The notes under the pieces were generated by a model that was not told where the DNA came from, ran no database searches, and worked only from the letters and a program-made list of their open reading frames with translations. This document shows positions 45,519-57,658 of a stretch of 64,000 nucleotides of DNA, piece by piece. Numbering within the stretch: the first letter of the stretch is position 1; every line of letters begins with the position of its first letter. The DNA lies in contig NC_045139.1 in NCBI RefSeq assembly GCF_008831285.2, positions 8,340,204 through 8,404,203 of the forward strand, in the 5' to 3' direction. This DNA is from Nymphaea colorata. Taxonomy: Eukaryota; Streptophyta; Magnoliopsida; Nymphaeales; Nymphaeaceae. A program made the position numbers and the translations under genes.

Positions 45519-47563
45519 TGATAAATGACAATTTATGGGCCCGGAACTGATGTTAAAAACATTATTAAAGTTGGTTTTAGCAGGCCAATTGACTAAAGTT
45601 CTTGAAGATCCTCACTCCAAGATGGTGGATGGAAGTCGGTAATCGGACTTGAATCAGACTCAGAGCTGGTATAGGGAAAAAATGATAGGAAACCTACATC
45701 GGATCCGATACAAACCCATCCAATTACGCCCTTCTAGATACTTCTTTAAGTTTGTTATGTGGAGTCATGTAGGCCATAACCCCCACCTCATGAATCATGC
45801 GGAAGAATTCTCCATGCCATCATTGTTCATGCTGGTTAGGATTGGGTTGGGTAGAGCTTCGGCTTTCTGTCGGACAGTGAGAAACCCCGCTTACCCGAAA
45901 CTCCATAGCATGTTTTCCAACCAAATAAACCAGATATATACATGAGATCTTCATGTTTGGAAACCAAACAACTGACTTAATAAAGCAAAAATTTAAATCA
46001 TAAACATAATTATCATTTTTCTTATGAAAAGCTAATGTAGCAGATAAAAGGTTAGTGGAAGTTTGATCGGATGCAAATATCACACTTACATGGTAAGTAT
46101 AGCATGTAAGCAGCTCATTAGGATCAATTTTTTTAGCGTTAATTTGAACCGTGTCAGGCCTCTAGAAAATGTAATAACAATGTTTTTGTTTAAATTACAG
46201 GTCGTGTCTCTCCTTACCTAATCACGAAGGCGTTCTTCATGAAATAAAGTCAATTTTGTCAAAAAAAGATTATTTTGAATGTACTGTCACCAAGTTCTTA
46301 GTTGCTAGGATTTTGATTTTTCACCCATTCAGGAAACCTAATGAGGGATGCCAAGTGATTAGATTACAATACATCTGAACCTGGGATGACATTTCCTAAG
46401 TCCAGATATGACCTGATTTCTCAATCAGATGCAGAGTCTTTTTTCATCTCCGAGCTTTCTTTTTTTTTTGTGAATGGGATTTTTTGACATCCCTATACCT
46501 AATGCCTTGTAATCTTCTTCACTAAGCAATGCATGATAAAGACATCCATAGACGTTATGTCAAACCAATCAAAAGAAAAGAACCAAAACAAAATTTCGAA
46601 CTATGTTTGTTCAGAACCGAACCCTAAGGAGAGTCATAAGTAAAGCGATGTACAGTCTCTTGTATATATATGTGTGTGTGTGTGTACATGCAAAGGGTGA
46701 GAGTCAGAAATTTGTGGCTAAGGGCTGGTAGAAATAAATTTTTAAGTTTTAAGAGGCATCAACATATAAATGAGAAAAAATGATCGGAGATGTCAATATA
46801 AGAATAAGTACTTTTTATTTTGTATGCTCAGACCTCGCTCCGCTCATTTATATAAATATATATTGAATAATCTGTCATGGAACGTGGAGACAAAACTGAA
46901 TAAGAAAATAATGCATTAAGAAGCACAGGTTCGACCACGTCACTTTGAGCCTCATTCGGTATTGTGCATGTGGTTGATAGAGCTTTTGAATTCTTTCCCT
47001 CAGTTCTTCTTCTTCACTTCTTTTCTCTTTCTGCAATTATTTTTTCACTTCTTCAACGCGGTACGCCGCCCTGTGCTCCGCATCGTGGACGCAAGATATA
47101 TCTTAAGCATACAGCAGCACCCATAATATTCAATTGCAATATTTTTCCCGTTCCTCAGCTTTTTCTTCTTCTTGAGTTCAAAGAACTCGTCGTAAGTATC
47201 GTCGGAGATGTGATCATTCGTCATCCTGGAACTGGAATGATTTTACCAGCAGTTGATAAAGAGGGATAAAATGTTCAACTGAACGTAAGTTTTGGTTGCG
47301 TTAATCAGAATATAGGAATGTAGCATGCCAAAGATTTTGGTTGGTAGGCTTCTAGTTAAGTGGTCAAACATGCAAAAGCATATCTTCTTTAAATTCCATT
47401 AGCTGATGATTAAGTTGCTTTAGAATCGTTTACTTACAAGAGTCATTTGATGAGATAGCTAGTGCTCATATTTTCTAAATCCATACATTGGGCCGTGTTT
47501 TGTTCAGCATGGAGGAAAATATATGAAGGATAATCACTCGGTCTTGTGCCGAATGGGCAGGGG

Positions 47564-47750
47564 CGGAGCCAAGAAGTGTCAATAGGGGGGCCATGGCCCC
47601 CTTCAAAATTAAAAAAATACATATATATAACTAAAAAATAGTTTAACCTATATAAAAAAATTTTGAAAATTTATGCTTCGACTTCAGTTAAAATATTGAA
47701 AGTATAATTTGAACCCTTTAATAAAAAATTTTCGAGCTCTGCCCGGAGAA
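47564..47750. mobile_element. Relic with 'GGGGCGGAGCCAAG' end
   Basis: It begins 'gggcaggggcggagccaag', then 'gggggggccatggccccc', an AT-rich body, and ends near 'gagctctgcccggag'. The two ends are weakly inverted (GGGC.GAGC). Segments with the same end phrase are at 26745-26915 and near 55420-55580. Class not determined. Confidence 0.4.
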
Positions 47751-48107
47751 CAGGTGACATTCTCTTCCATCATTTATGTTACACTTAATTTTAAGGGTGA
47801 CCAGACAAGAATGTTGAGAAAATAGGAAGTCGGAGAAGGTAAGGGGTTATTGGTTTACTTATCAAGGGTCCTTTGGTTGATTGGACATCCAATCATACAG
47901 CTAGCGTTTGGAGTCGAACACATAACCTACTTCGTGAATATGATGTGTGTAGTTGAGATAAAAAATAGTTGTCTCAACATATCCCATATCAAACAAGAAT
48001 TTAAAACCATGTTTACTGTATCAATCGCATCCATGAACTGACTCATACTGATAAACATTGTCATCAATGAGCAGGGCCAAGCTACAGTAAGGCCAACTCT
48101 GGCATCC

Positions 48108-48317
48108 GAGGGGTTTGACATAGCTGGTTGGGCTATCGGCTGGTAGAAAGCAAGTTGCAGGTTCGACTCTTGTGTGTGATAATCTCATATACAAGCTAAG
48201 ATATATGAGCATAAACTCCTTGTGACGAGGATACTAGCCTCCAGGTTTTACGCCAAGTGGTGAATGACAAAATCTCCCAGCTTCAATCAGGTCTTCTCAA
48301 GTTTTTTTTTTTTTTTT
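48108..48317 (+). mobile_element. tRNA-derived SINE
   Basis: RNA polymerase III A-box 'tagctggttgg' (48121-48131) and B-box 'ggttcgactct' (48160-48170) stand 39 bases apart, as in tRNA genes. The sequence between them cannot fold as a full tRNA. A non-tRNA body of about 130 bases follows, ending in a T-run at 48302-48317. T-rich 3' ends occur in plant SINE families such as Au. No target duplication was confirmed. Confidence 0.6.
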
Positions 48318-49772
48318 AAAAAAAAAAAGAAACCTAAGGAAAACTAGATCGAGACTAGGATTATTGGTTTCTTAAACGCGTTTAACTATTTGTTTTCGCG
48401 CTAGAACTGGTGCTAAGTTTGGGTTCTTTGGAGGAGTTGAACTACTGATATAGAAAATAAAATAAGCTGGTATAGTGTGAGTTCTGATTATGAAAATGCT
48501 GCCAGTAATAATCACATTATTTACTGCATGGTAGATTCCCTTTGCGTAAAATATTAGGGCTTCAATCGTATGCAGAGATTTCTGCTCTCACATCGTGCTC
48601 TCCTCTAACTAAATTTTGCTCCTTAATCTATTTGATCAGTTTGTCTCAAAATTATAATATACATAGAGTTTCAAGTATACTGGGGAGTTGTTTCCTGGAA
48701 GAGAATATTAACCACATTCATTTAATGCACGGCTGTATACGACAAAACTTAATTAGGCTTTCCCGTTACTAAAATTTAGATGAGGACAGATGATTCTTGG
48801 ATTGATATGTGGTTGTTGCACTAATTTTTTATGGATTATATATATATATATATAGTGTGTGTGTGTAGGGCGAACCGCCTTCATCATAAAACCGCCAAAG
48901 TCATATATCTATATATGCAAGTTTCTGTCAGGGCTTATATGGACTTGGGGCATAGGTGGACCTACAATACATAATTTTAACTTGAATGTCGAGCGTTGTC
49001 ATCATTTACACCTTAAAGAAGTAACACACCAAATCATGATAGTGACCACAGGATTGAAACCTTGGATTCCTTAAGTGTGAGTCATCTTACAGGTCCTAAG
49101 CAGCTTGGGGCTAAACTTATGAAAGTACTTTTTTACGTATTTTGTATATTTACGCATTTTGTATATTACGTATTTTTACGTATTATGTAAGTGGAGCTGG
49201 GCAACATGTAGGTGAAGTGTGTACTAGACCCATAATCCAGAATTTCCAGTTGTTCCTGAATCTATTTTCTGTATTAAAACGTCCTAAATATCTTGCATAT
49301 TATTGAGTATTGGAATTCATTTTTGCCAGCTTAAGTAATCCAATACCACTTTAAATCCAAGTGCTCTCTCTCTCTCTCTCTTGACACACGCACACACCCC
49401 AGCAATCTAACCTTATACATGTGATGTTAAGAGTAATTTGATAAGAAAACGTATATTAAGTCAAATCATTTTTTGAATTTCAGACGCGTTGTTTAATCAT
49501 CAAAACATTAATAGCTCGTCGAACACGAAAATTTTGGTTGCAGAAAAATCATTATTATTCATGAAAATAATTTGAATTAAAACATATTTTTGTACTACTA
49601 GTAATACGGTAAATATATAATTGTTGTGCTGATCTTTTGTTTTAAATACTAACAATAATTTAAGTGGTATTTTTCACCTTTCTTTGTCTAACGACCCCTT
49701 TTTATAAATTTTAAGTCTAGATCAATAAAGAAGGAATTTTACAGAGATTTTTGTGCCCGACCAATTGGATAC

Positions 49773-49773
<1 letters not shown>

Positions 49774-49822
<49 letters not shown>
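49774..49822. repeat. (TA)n microsatellite
   Basis: About 24 uninterrupted TA units, in AT-rich intergenic DNA. Confidence 0.95.
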
Positions 49823-49830
<8 letters not shown>

Positions 49831-50244
49831 TATTTAGCTGTTTTTATTTTGTAAGGAACTTAGCTGTGACCATAATTTTCAATGAGGCCCATCAACACCG
49901 CGCCGGACACTGATACCGTGTAAACTGCTGCTACCACCACCGCAGTTTCTCCGGCCACCATCGTTTGTATTCTCTCTTCATTCTTATAAATAAGTTGAAA
50001 AAGAAAACAGTAATTGGAAAAGAATCAATTTTTTTATAGCTTGTGTTTTATTTATATAAGTAATAAGTATAAACAATTTACTACAGCTGTATATGTGGAC
50101 ATAAGATTCAGCAATAGTGGACTAAGAGATTTTTGAGACAAGTTGCAGGAAGAACATATTTGACCTTTGCTTAATTTCTTAAACTCTCATGGAAAGGGTA
50201 GCCAATGATGATACCAGAGCAGGTCAATGCGACTTAACCAATAT

Positions 50245-50575
50245 CTTGGTGCTTCCATAAATCTATCTCAAATTTGGGTAGTTTGACATTAAGAAAATCA
50301 TATGGATGTTTCATGAATCTATCTCAAATTTGGGTTACATTCTTATAACATTTATTCAAGCTTTTCATGTATCTACCTCAATTGTAGGGTAGATTCATCA
50401 AACATTAACAAGGTGTTTTTAATGTCAAATGGTTCAAGGGATCGTTTGTTAATAAGAATATTATGATAGTGTTTTATAAATCTATCTTAAAAATTATAAC
50501 AGATTCATGAAACATTAATTCTAATACTCTATGAATTTGTCTTAATTTTTGAGCAAATTCATGCAACACTTATAA
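50245..50575. repeat. Imperfect repeats of 'TTCATGAATCTATCTCAAATTT' type
   Basis: The phrase 'atgaatctatctcaaattt' or its variants occurs several times in direct order (near 50258, 50310, 50368, 50470, 50540). It also occurs in inverted form ('tagattcat.aaacatt', near 50390 and 50510). Related phrases occur near 1752 and 44195-44225, so this is part of a dispersed AT-rich repeat. Confidence 0.5.
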
Positions 50576-50907
50576 AGTATCCCTACTGCCAAAAGCACAT
50601 GATATGCTTAGCCTTTGTGGTGCTTGAGCAGCTGTTTGATGATTTAGGTAAACATGTCATGGCATTTACAAAACAAAAAATTTTGTAAAATCATATGGTT
50701 ATTTTAGGCTTTTGATCAATTAACGCGTACGCTAGATCGATTACTATGAACAACAGATTTAATTTTACCATTACATCATTATTAACCATCAACTTGTAAT
50801 CTTAACTTGCTGCATGATAGTCTCAAGCTGATATTTACTTTCTGATTCCAGTTAACCCATTTACCCTTATGATAAATGAACCACTGCTAAAAAGATTCTA
50901 ATTTCCC

Positions 50908-51358
50908 TATATAAAGGCCATACAAATACCCGTCCAGCCGGTGGCAGTCTAAAGTTTCCGATGGAACTTCTGCACTTAATGTAGATGTATTCATAATGTT
51001 CAAATTTTGAAGAATAAAAAAAACTGAAATTTAATGTAGATTGAATTTTATAAAGTTCAAAAATCAAATTTCTTAAAATTTTCATGTACTGTTATGATAT
51101 TCCTACTACATCCTTTGATTTTCTTGAGAGATGAACAATGAAAACTAAATTCTAACTTGTACTAATCTTGAAAACCATACTTTTTCTTTTCACTTAAGTG
51201 GAATCTAACAGAGATCAGGTGAATATAGAAATGAACATAAAAAATAAAAGTTACTGTTCTTCAATCTGTACATCTACACACACGTCTGTATAGAGAGACA
51301 GAAAGAGAGAGTACAAGGGCAGGCAAAGGCATCTTTCCCTCAGCCACTGCGTGGTGAC
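50908..51358 (+). promoter_or_regulatory. Promoter and 5' leader of the bHLH gene
   Basis: A TATA box 'tatataaa' lies at 50908-50915, about 450 bases before the ATG. This implies a long leader of about 420 bases if no intron intervenes. The leader just before the ATG carries a short AG-rich stretch. This is the best TATA match seen, but it is not proven. Confidence 0.4.
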
Positions 51359-54202
51359 ATGAAGCAGCCGGGCGGGGCGAAGCCAAAAAAACCAGGGACG
51401 CCTCCTTCCACGACTGCCTCCTTGAAGTCGCCGGAGATGACAACGACGACGGCCACCATCACCACAACCGCCGTCACCACCACCACCCAAGATGCAGCAC
51501 AACCACATGGGGAACAACACCTTCCAGCGGAAGCTGACCCTAGCCCCACCAGCACCATCAACGCCTTAGACCAGCATCACCAACAGCAGCAGATTTCACA
51601 AGACGATTTCTTGGAGCAGATGATCTCCACCCTTCCTTCATGGGCAGACCTCTCCCCTTTCTCCCACAAGCTCCTTTCTTATCCTCCTTCTCTAGTGGGC
51701 AAGCCCGACGAGGTCTCCCCTGACGGCCTCCGGTACTCCTACGACGACTCAGACTCCGCCACCCTCGCCTCTCGCCTCCAGCACCTCCATTCCGCCGGAG
51801 GCGTGGGGAGGACGCTGGGCCTGCTGGAACTCAACACTCCCGAACTTGGTCTCGACAACGGATGCGGAACAGCGCCGGAGAGATGCGTTGACGATTGCGG
51901 AGGCGAGGGCTTGCCTCTTCCATTGTGTCTTGGCCAGGAGTCCTCGTCATTTTCTTCTCGTCCTACTGTTGAGAGATCTGCCGGGGATGATATTGATGCT
52001 TCTTTCAAGCATGTTAGTCGAACAATCTTTTTCCTTTTTTTTTCTCTTTTTTTTTTCTTTTGATTTTCGTTTTCTCTCTTTCTCTCTCTCCTTTTCCTTC
52101 TTCCCCACTTGCATAAATTCAATCAAGCTCTGCTTTTCTCAGAATATGGAAGATCATGGTTTGCACAATGGGTTTCAGACGGGAAGAAGCAGTGCAAACG
52201 GTAATGCCCAAAATTTTCAGGTGCTGAACTCTCTCTCTCCCCCCACCCCTTCTGTGTGCGTGTGTGTGTGTGTGTGTGTCTAAGTAACAGAATTCGTCGG
52301 TGCATCTACAGAGTTATGGAGGACAGAATGCTGGGGAAAATCAACCTTCATCTTCACCTGTAAAGCCAAAAGTGAGAGCCCGGCGTGGCCAAGCTACTGA
52401 TCCTCATAGCATTGCTGAAAGAGTAAGCTGCTGCCCATGTCAGGATCGAACCACATATACAAAAAACGATGTTAATCAAGTTTCTTTTAATAACTGCTAG
52501 CTTTTGCTGACATGTATTTTAGGTCCTTAGGTATGATAATCGTTTCGTGTTTGTTGCCTCAGTTGCGCAGGGAGAGAATTGCCGAAAGAATGAAAGCGCT
52601 CCAGGAGCTGGTTCCCAATGCAAACAAGGTGTCTGTGATTACGTTTCTCGACATTTTGAATCAGTTCCACTTATGCCATTCTTCAGAGGAATTGATTGTT
52701 TGGCTTGGATGATGTAATATTATTTGCAGACTGACAAAGCTTCAATGCTAGACGAAATCATCGACTACGTGAAATTCCTTCAACTCCAAGTCAAGGCAAT
52801 CCCTTCCTCCCTCTAGGAAAATAGAATAATATCACTCTAGTGATTTCTTATTCGTTTATCTCTTTCTTCAGGTTCTAAGCATGAGCAGACTCGGAGGAGC
52901 TACCGCTGTTGCTCCATTGGCTGCCGACATTTCCTCAGCTGATCAGGTAATACAAATAATCTCCTTGGAGATCCTGAAACAAACTTCATGGCAGTCGTGA
53001 TAGAAGGCAGAAAACTTGCCCATAATCTCCTTAAGAAACTAAAACAGATTTCCTTTCTTTCCACTTAAAATTTGACTTTTTAAGTTTTTATCTGCTGAAA
53101 ATTTTCCATTTAGTTCTGTGCGAAATCAAGATCTTGCAAGCATTTCCCTCTATCTTTCCCATCTGGACCACCGTCACAAGTGCAAGTGAGTTGGTTAACC
53201 CTAATGCTCATGAAGAATTATCACCCCTATCATCGGAAAATGAGGTGCCCAAGGCCCCTCATTCCTCTTGGCCTCTGGAGTCATGGGTTGGGTTGCATCA
53301 AGGCTTGGGTAGGGTGCAGTACATCCATCAATTAGAGAGACTCCAATGTTTACAGTACAATGCGAATGCCTGCCACTAAAGTGATGGGTGAATCAGTAAA
53401 GTAGATGGGTAGGCTGCTACAGTATTTTCCCACAAAAGATTTGCGGCATCGCTTGATATGCCCTCTCCCACATCTCGCAGCCTAGGATTCTGCCCTTCCG
53501 AAGCATCAAATGACAAAATGCTTTATTTAATTTGCATTTGTTAGGCTTCTAATACTTACTAAACTTATTAGTACCAATGTTTATACCCAATATCTTATAT
53601 GAGTGTATCTGCACGTTTTTATTAAAAAAAAAAAAAAGTGACTTGGGAACCAAGAGACTTTTTATGTTTTCCTTTTATTCTTTCTCTGTGATCAAGCCAT
53701 GATTTCATGAGCTATTGAGTTGGTACTTGATAAGAGTAAATTAACTTCGCCAAAATGTACTGTAACAAAGGCAAGTGGTAGCTCGGGAAGGAGAAGCAAC
53801 AGCAACGATAGTGATCAGGCAGCAAGAGCTCCGTCCGCACAGGACAGTAACATCGGTACTCTAACAGCAGCAGAGCACCAAGTAGCGAAGCTCATGCAAG
53901 AAGACATGGGCTCTGCTATGCAGTACCTGCAAGGGAAGGGCCTCTGTCTCATGCCCATTTCCCTCGCCTCTGCTATCTCCACTGCTACCTGTCATGCGAA
54001 GAACCCTCAGTCTAACAACATCAACAACACCAGCAAGAGCAGCATCGCAAGGGTACCCACCTCCCCCAGCACGTCAATGCAGTCTTCCTTGGGTGACAAC
54101 GGCTGTGGCGGTAGCGGTAGCGGTGGCGGCGGCGGTGGTGTCAGAGGGGCCAGTAGTGGTGAACTTACCAGGAAGGATCCCACCACCACTTCAAAGTTCT
54201 GA
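51359..54202 (+). CDS. LRL: bHLH transcription factor, LRL (bHLH66/69/82) type
   Basis: Seven exons: 51359-52012, 52143-52220, 52312-52422, 52563-52628, 52730-52795, 52872-52946 and 53771-54202, all joined in phase 0, giving 493 aa. The N-terminal half is low-complexity (Thr-, Gln- and Ser-rich) with [13 protein letters not shown] near 100, as in the family. The bHLH domain (about 268-322) contains [17 protein letters not shown] then [18 protein letters not shown]. It has the H-E-R E-box contact residues (H276, E280, R284) and continues [20 protein letters not shown]. The C-terminal family block [20 protein letters not shown] follows. In Arabidopsis and Lotus this group (LRL/LjRHL1) drives root-hair growth downstream of RSL factors. 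The last residues are a Gly-rich run. Intron 5 seems to start with GC. The exon 7 acceptor (acaaag|GCA) is the least certain junction. Confidence 0.9.
52796..52871 (+). other. Probable GC-AG intron in the bHLH gene
   Basis: The exon ends CAAGTCAAG and is followed by 'gcaatccc'. The intron is 76 bases and ends 'tttcttcag'. With this donor the protein reads [15 protein letters not shown], exactly as in the family. The only nearby GT donor (CAA|gtcaag) would delete the conserved VK. Confidence 0.7.
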
Positions 54203-55461
54203 AGGAAAGAGCGGTGCTTTTCAACGGGAAGTTGTTCAGTTTCTATTAGTTCTACCGACAACTTTGCATCCAGCGACAAAATCAAAGGAATTCAAGAAGG
54301 CTTCAATAACTCAGTGACGAATCAGCGTTTAAATGCAACTGACTTGCAGACTGCAAGAGATTTGTCCTTCACGCTTATTATATTCGTATTGGTCATTTAA
54401 ACTCTCTCTGATCTCTCTGTCACTCCTTTTTCTAGCTTATCTTACTGATTTCTAGGTCCCGTTGTGCGCTTGACTTGGTTGACGGAAAAGTTGTTTAAGC
54501 AAATAAAATAATACAGATAGCAAAAGGAGTTTACTTTTCTTCTGTGAAATTTGGCATTATGCTGCGGTTGCCATTAATGAAGGGGAGTTGTTGTGCAATG
54601 GTGTGCTTCGGTAGAGCTATATTAATTTAATGGAGGCTGTGGCGTGTCTCATTGCTGGTTGATACTTGATAGTCAACGTAGAGGGAAGAGAGAGGACGGT
54701 GGCAGAGAGCAGCCTCAGTGCACATGAGATGTGCTGCCAACTTAGGGTTGCCTAAATTTATACTGTTTTATTACTATATCTTTTATTGGTGCTCTATCAC
54801 TCACGGCAAATTGATAGATCTTTGGTTGGTGAATCCGTCTTCCTGCGAATCTTTTTAAAAGGAAAAGATGGCAAGAATTCCTCGAGGATCACGCTACTAT
54901 GAGGACTGAGGAGCATACCAAGCGCGTCCTGCCATGCTTCACGAGTTCTGTGCAAGGCCTTCTTGCCTTATTAGAAGTTATAAAATGCCTAATTGCATGT
55001 AGTCACGGTAAAATATATTCACAAATATCGCTTTTTGGTTTGAAACGGCCAATATAAATGGTAAAGTTGTTTTTAAGAAAAGAGAATATTTGGGTAAAAT
55101 CTAAAAATCAAAATCTAATTTTCACAAGAAAAAGAAATGTAGCCAAAATATTAAAGATAAAATGCAGAAAATATGGAAAAAAATTGGTAGGTAATAACTG
55201 GAAAAAATACAAAGACAAATAGGTAGGGAAAATTGAGTGAAGGACCAATCTGTTCGAAGCCCCGTCAAAGTATAGTGGATCGATCTATCTGCTTAAATAT
55301 GGATCCTGTTCAATCCCTTTTTCAGTAAAGTTCTTGAGATCCAAGCCAAGGCACATGAACCTCATATTCGCTTGAGGGCAGTAGTAACTATGCTGCAAAA
55401 ATCATCTATTTTTCAAAGGGCACGGCCCACCTAAGCATTCGGGGCTATGTCTCCCTCTCAG

Positions 55462-55497
<36 letters not shown>

Positions 55498-56350
55498 AAA
55501 AAATAAATATCAATTCATGTTAAAATTTTGAAACTACAGGGTATCAAAAATCCTGGCTTCGTCCTTGTATATGGCCTCAGAACTTAGCATGCATGAGAAT
55601 CCGAAAGCAGGCCTAGCCTTCGACTGCGCCTCCAACTGACCGGTTAGGATAAGCCCTTTGAGGCTTTTTGACTGGGGCTGGGCATTGGGCCAGAACAGGC
55701 TAGCCCAATTCGAAGTCGAGCGAGCCCTGGCACGGCCTTGGTCCATTTTTCATAAAAAAATTAATATATATATATATATATGGAGCGGAGTCCTGCCATG
55801 ATTTGATTGCCCGAAAGCCCAACCAGTCCCCGGCCTCATGCCCAGCCTTGCTTTTGACATGCTTTTTAGTAGAGTTTATAACTGATAAACAAGGTGAACA
55901 AACCCAACACAACGTACTCGCACTTGACTGCTTCACCACTATGGTGGCTTGATCCCACCCGAGCTTGCTCATTCACCAGCATTCAATCTCAATAACGTAA
56001 TTTGGACTGTTGAAAAGATGGACTGATTCATTTGTCACCAATTAGTCTCAACAAGAGCTCTGCTCCAGCAGCAAATGGTTTTGGAGCCAAAGGAGGTCAA
56101 GAGATCAATATCTGAGTTGCATGTCAAAAGAGGAATCAATTGGATTTTCATTGTCAATTTTAAATCTATTAGCTGAAAATCAAAAGTTCCAGCATCTATG
56201 TTCTATGGAAACATTACAGGATACATTTGGGTAGGCTGGCTTATCCCCTGTCAGTTGAACGGACTTGTTCATTTTCCTTTTTCTCATTGTTAATTTGGGT
56301 GCAAAACTTAAATTTGCAAGACCCAAGTGCAGCATTGCTGATACTGAATT
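54203..56350. other. bHLH 3' UTR and intergenic DNA
   Basis: The 3' UTR probably ends within about 350 bases (poly(A)-like 'aaataaaataat' near 54501). No gene is recognised beyond it. It contains (TA)n at about 55465-55495 and 55763-55782 and a relic of the 'gaagccagga' family near 55420-55580. Confidence 0.45.
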
Positions 56351-56356
56351 GTAGAC

Positions 56357-56803
56357 GTTGGTCAGGATGTCAACGGATTGGACTCGAATTAGATACGATC
56401 TTAACTATATCTGTTTCTTTAGATATTCACATATTTGAATTCAAATTCAGAGTCAAATATAAACAAAGAAAAATCATATCTAAATCCAAATCCCATGCAG
56501 CAGCAGACTGGAATCTATTCTTTTCTCTATTAATTAACTTTCTTTTATCTCTTCTTAAGGATACATATGACATTTGTAGAGGTTGGTAAGGATGTCAAAG
56601 GATCGGACTCGAATAAGATGCGATCTTAACTATATCTGCTTTTTCATATATTCACATATTTGAATTCAAATTCAGATTCGAATATAAACAAAGAAAAATC
56701 ATATCTAAATCCAAATCCCATGCAACAGTAGACTGGAATCTATTCTTTTCTCCATTAATTAACTTTCTTTTCTCTTCTTAAGGATACGTATGACATTCAT
56801 TAT
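56357..56803. repeat. 225-bp tandem duplication derived from the dispersed 'GGATGTCAA' family
   Basis: Copies start at 56357 and 56582 with 'gttggt.aggatgtcaa' and run to 'ggata(c)(a/g)tatgacatt'. They are about 95 percent alike by eye. Their first half (ggatgtcaa, ggattgga/ggatcgga, gatatt) resembles the TIR end of the element at 45158-45518. Confidence 0.9.
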
Positions 56804-56810
56804 TTTGCGA

Positions 56811-56925
56811 GGAATTTAACCTCAAGGAGTAATTTGGAAAGGCCAAGAGCAAGACATGATAAAAAATAGGAATTTAACCTCAAGGAGTAATTTGGAAAGG
56901 CCAAGAGCAAGAGGCATGATAAAAA
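56811..56925. repeat. 58-bp tandem duplication
   Basis: Copies at 56811 and 56869 start 'ggaatttaacctcaaggag' and end 'catgataaaaaat'. The second copy has two extra bases (gaggcatg versus gacatg). It leads directly into the left arm of the large inverted repeat. Confidence 0.92.
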
Positions 56926-57658
56926 ATGGACTTACAGAAATGTAAAGCATGCCATCCTTACCGTAAAGCATGCTACCTTGTAGATTGTTGTTGTCTACCA
57001 ATTAGCATAGTTGGCAAACCTGTGACTCGGACTCAAATAGGCAGATGACCGGGTCAGCGAGTTGACTCGTCCATTCAGTTGGGTTTTAAAATAACTTGAA
57101 TCAGGGGAAGGGGTTGGTTAGGGCTGAGTCGGATAGAGTCAGGGGTGAGTTAGACCAACCTTGACTCTTTTCCATGTATTTTTAGCGATCCGAGCTGACT
57201 TGGGTAATTCCCAACCCAATTCGGTTAGTCAGCCAACTTGGACCAATTGATCCATCATGCCTCTTGCTAAGTGCATCAAATGCCTCTTGCTAAGTGCATC
57301 CAACTAAGAGCAAGAGGCATGATGGATCAATTGGTCCAAGTTGGCTGACTAACCGAATTGGGTTGGGAATTACCCAAGTCAGCTCGGATCGCTAAAAATA
57401 CATGGAAAAGAGTCAAGGTTGGTCTAACTCACCCCTGACTCTATCCGACTCAGCCCTAACCAACCCCTTCCCCTGATTCAAGTTATTTTAAAACCCAACT
57501 GAATGGACGAGTCAACTCGCTGACCCGGTCATCTGCCTATTTGAGTCCGAGTCACAGGTTTGCCAACTATGCTAATTGGTGGACAACAACAATCTACAAG
57601 GTAGCATGCTTTACGGTAAGGATGGCATGCTTTACATTTCTGTAAGTCCATTTTTTAT
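56919..57658. repeat. Near-perfect 350-bp inverted repeat with 40-nt spacer
   Basis: The left arm is 56919-57268 and the right arm 57309-57658. They are reverse complements with one difference seen by eye (gtctacc against gtccacc). The spacer 57269-57308 itself contains 'tgcctcttgctaagtgcatc', a repeat of the arm's inner end. The arm is non-coding, with motifs such as 'gagtcggatagagtcagggg'. A transcript would form a 350-bp hairpin. Confidence 0.95.

Larger units (their letters stand above)
40701..50900. other. Ten-kb repeat-rich intergenic region between eIF4B and the bHLH gene
   Basis: eIF4B and the bHLH gene diverge from this region. No protein gene is recognised. It holds the TIR elements at 41107-41430, 42064-42397, 42441-43330 and 45158-45518, the SINE at 48108-48317, a relic at 47564-47750, (TA)n tracts at about 41728-41753, 42408-42431, 43361-43386 and 49774-49822, and imperfect repeats at 50245-50575. 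The remaining stretches (43390-45150, 45520-47560, 48330-49770) are AT-rich with short, domain-less frames. Confidence 0.5.

Noticed and set aside
46964..47269. 101-codon plus-strand frame in the eIF4B-bHLH spacer
   Set aside because: No domain, no splice partners, hydrophobic chance composition in T-rich DNA.
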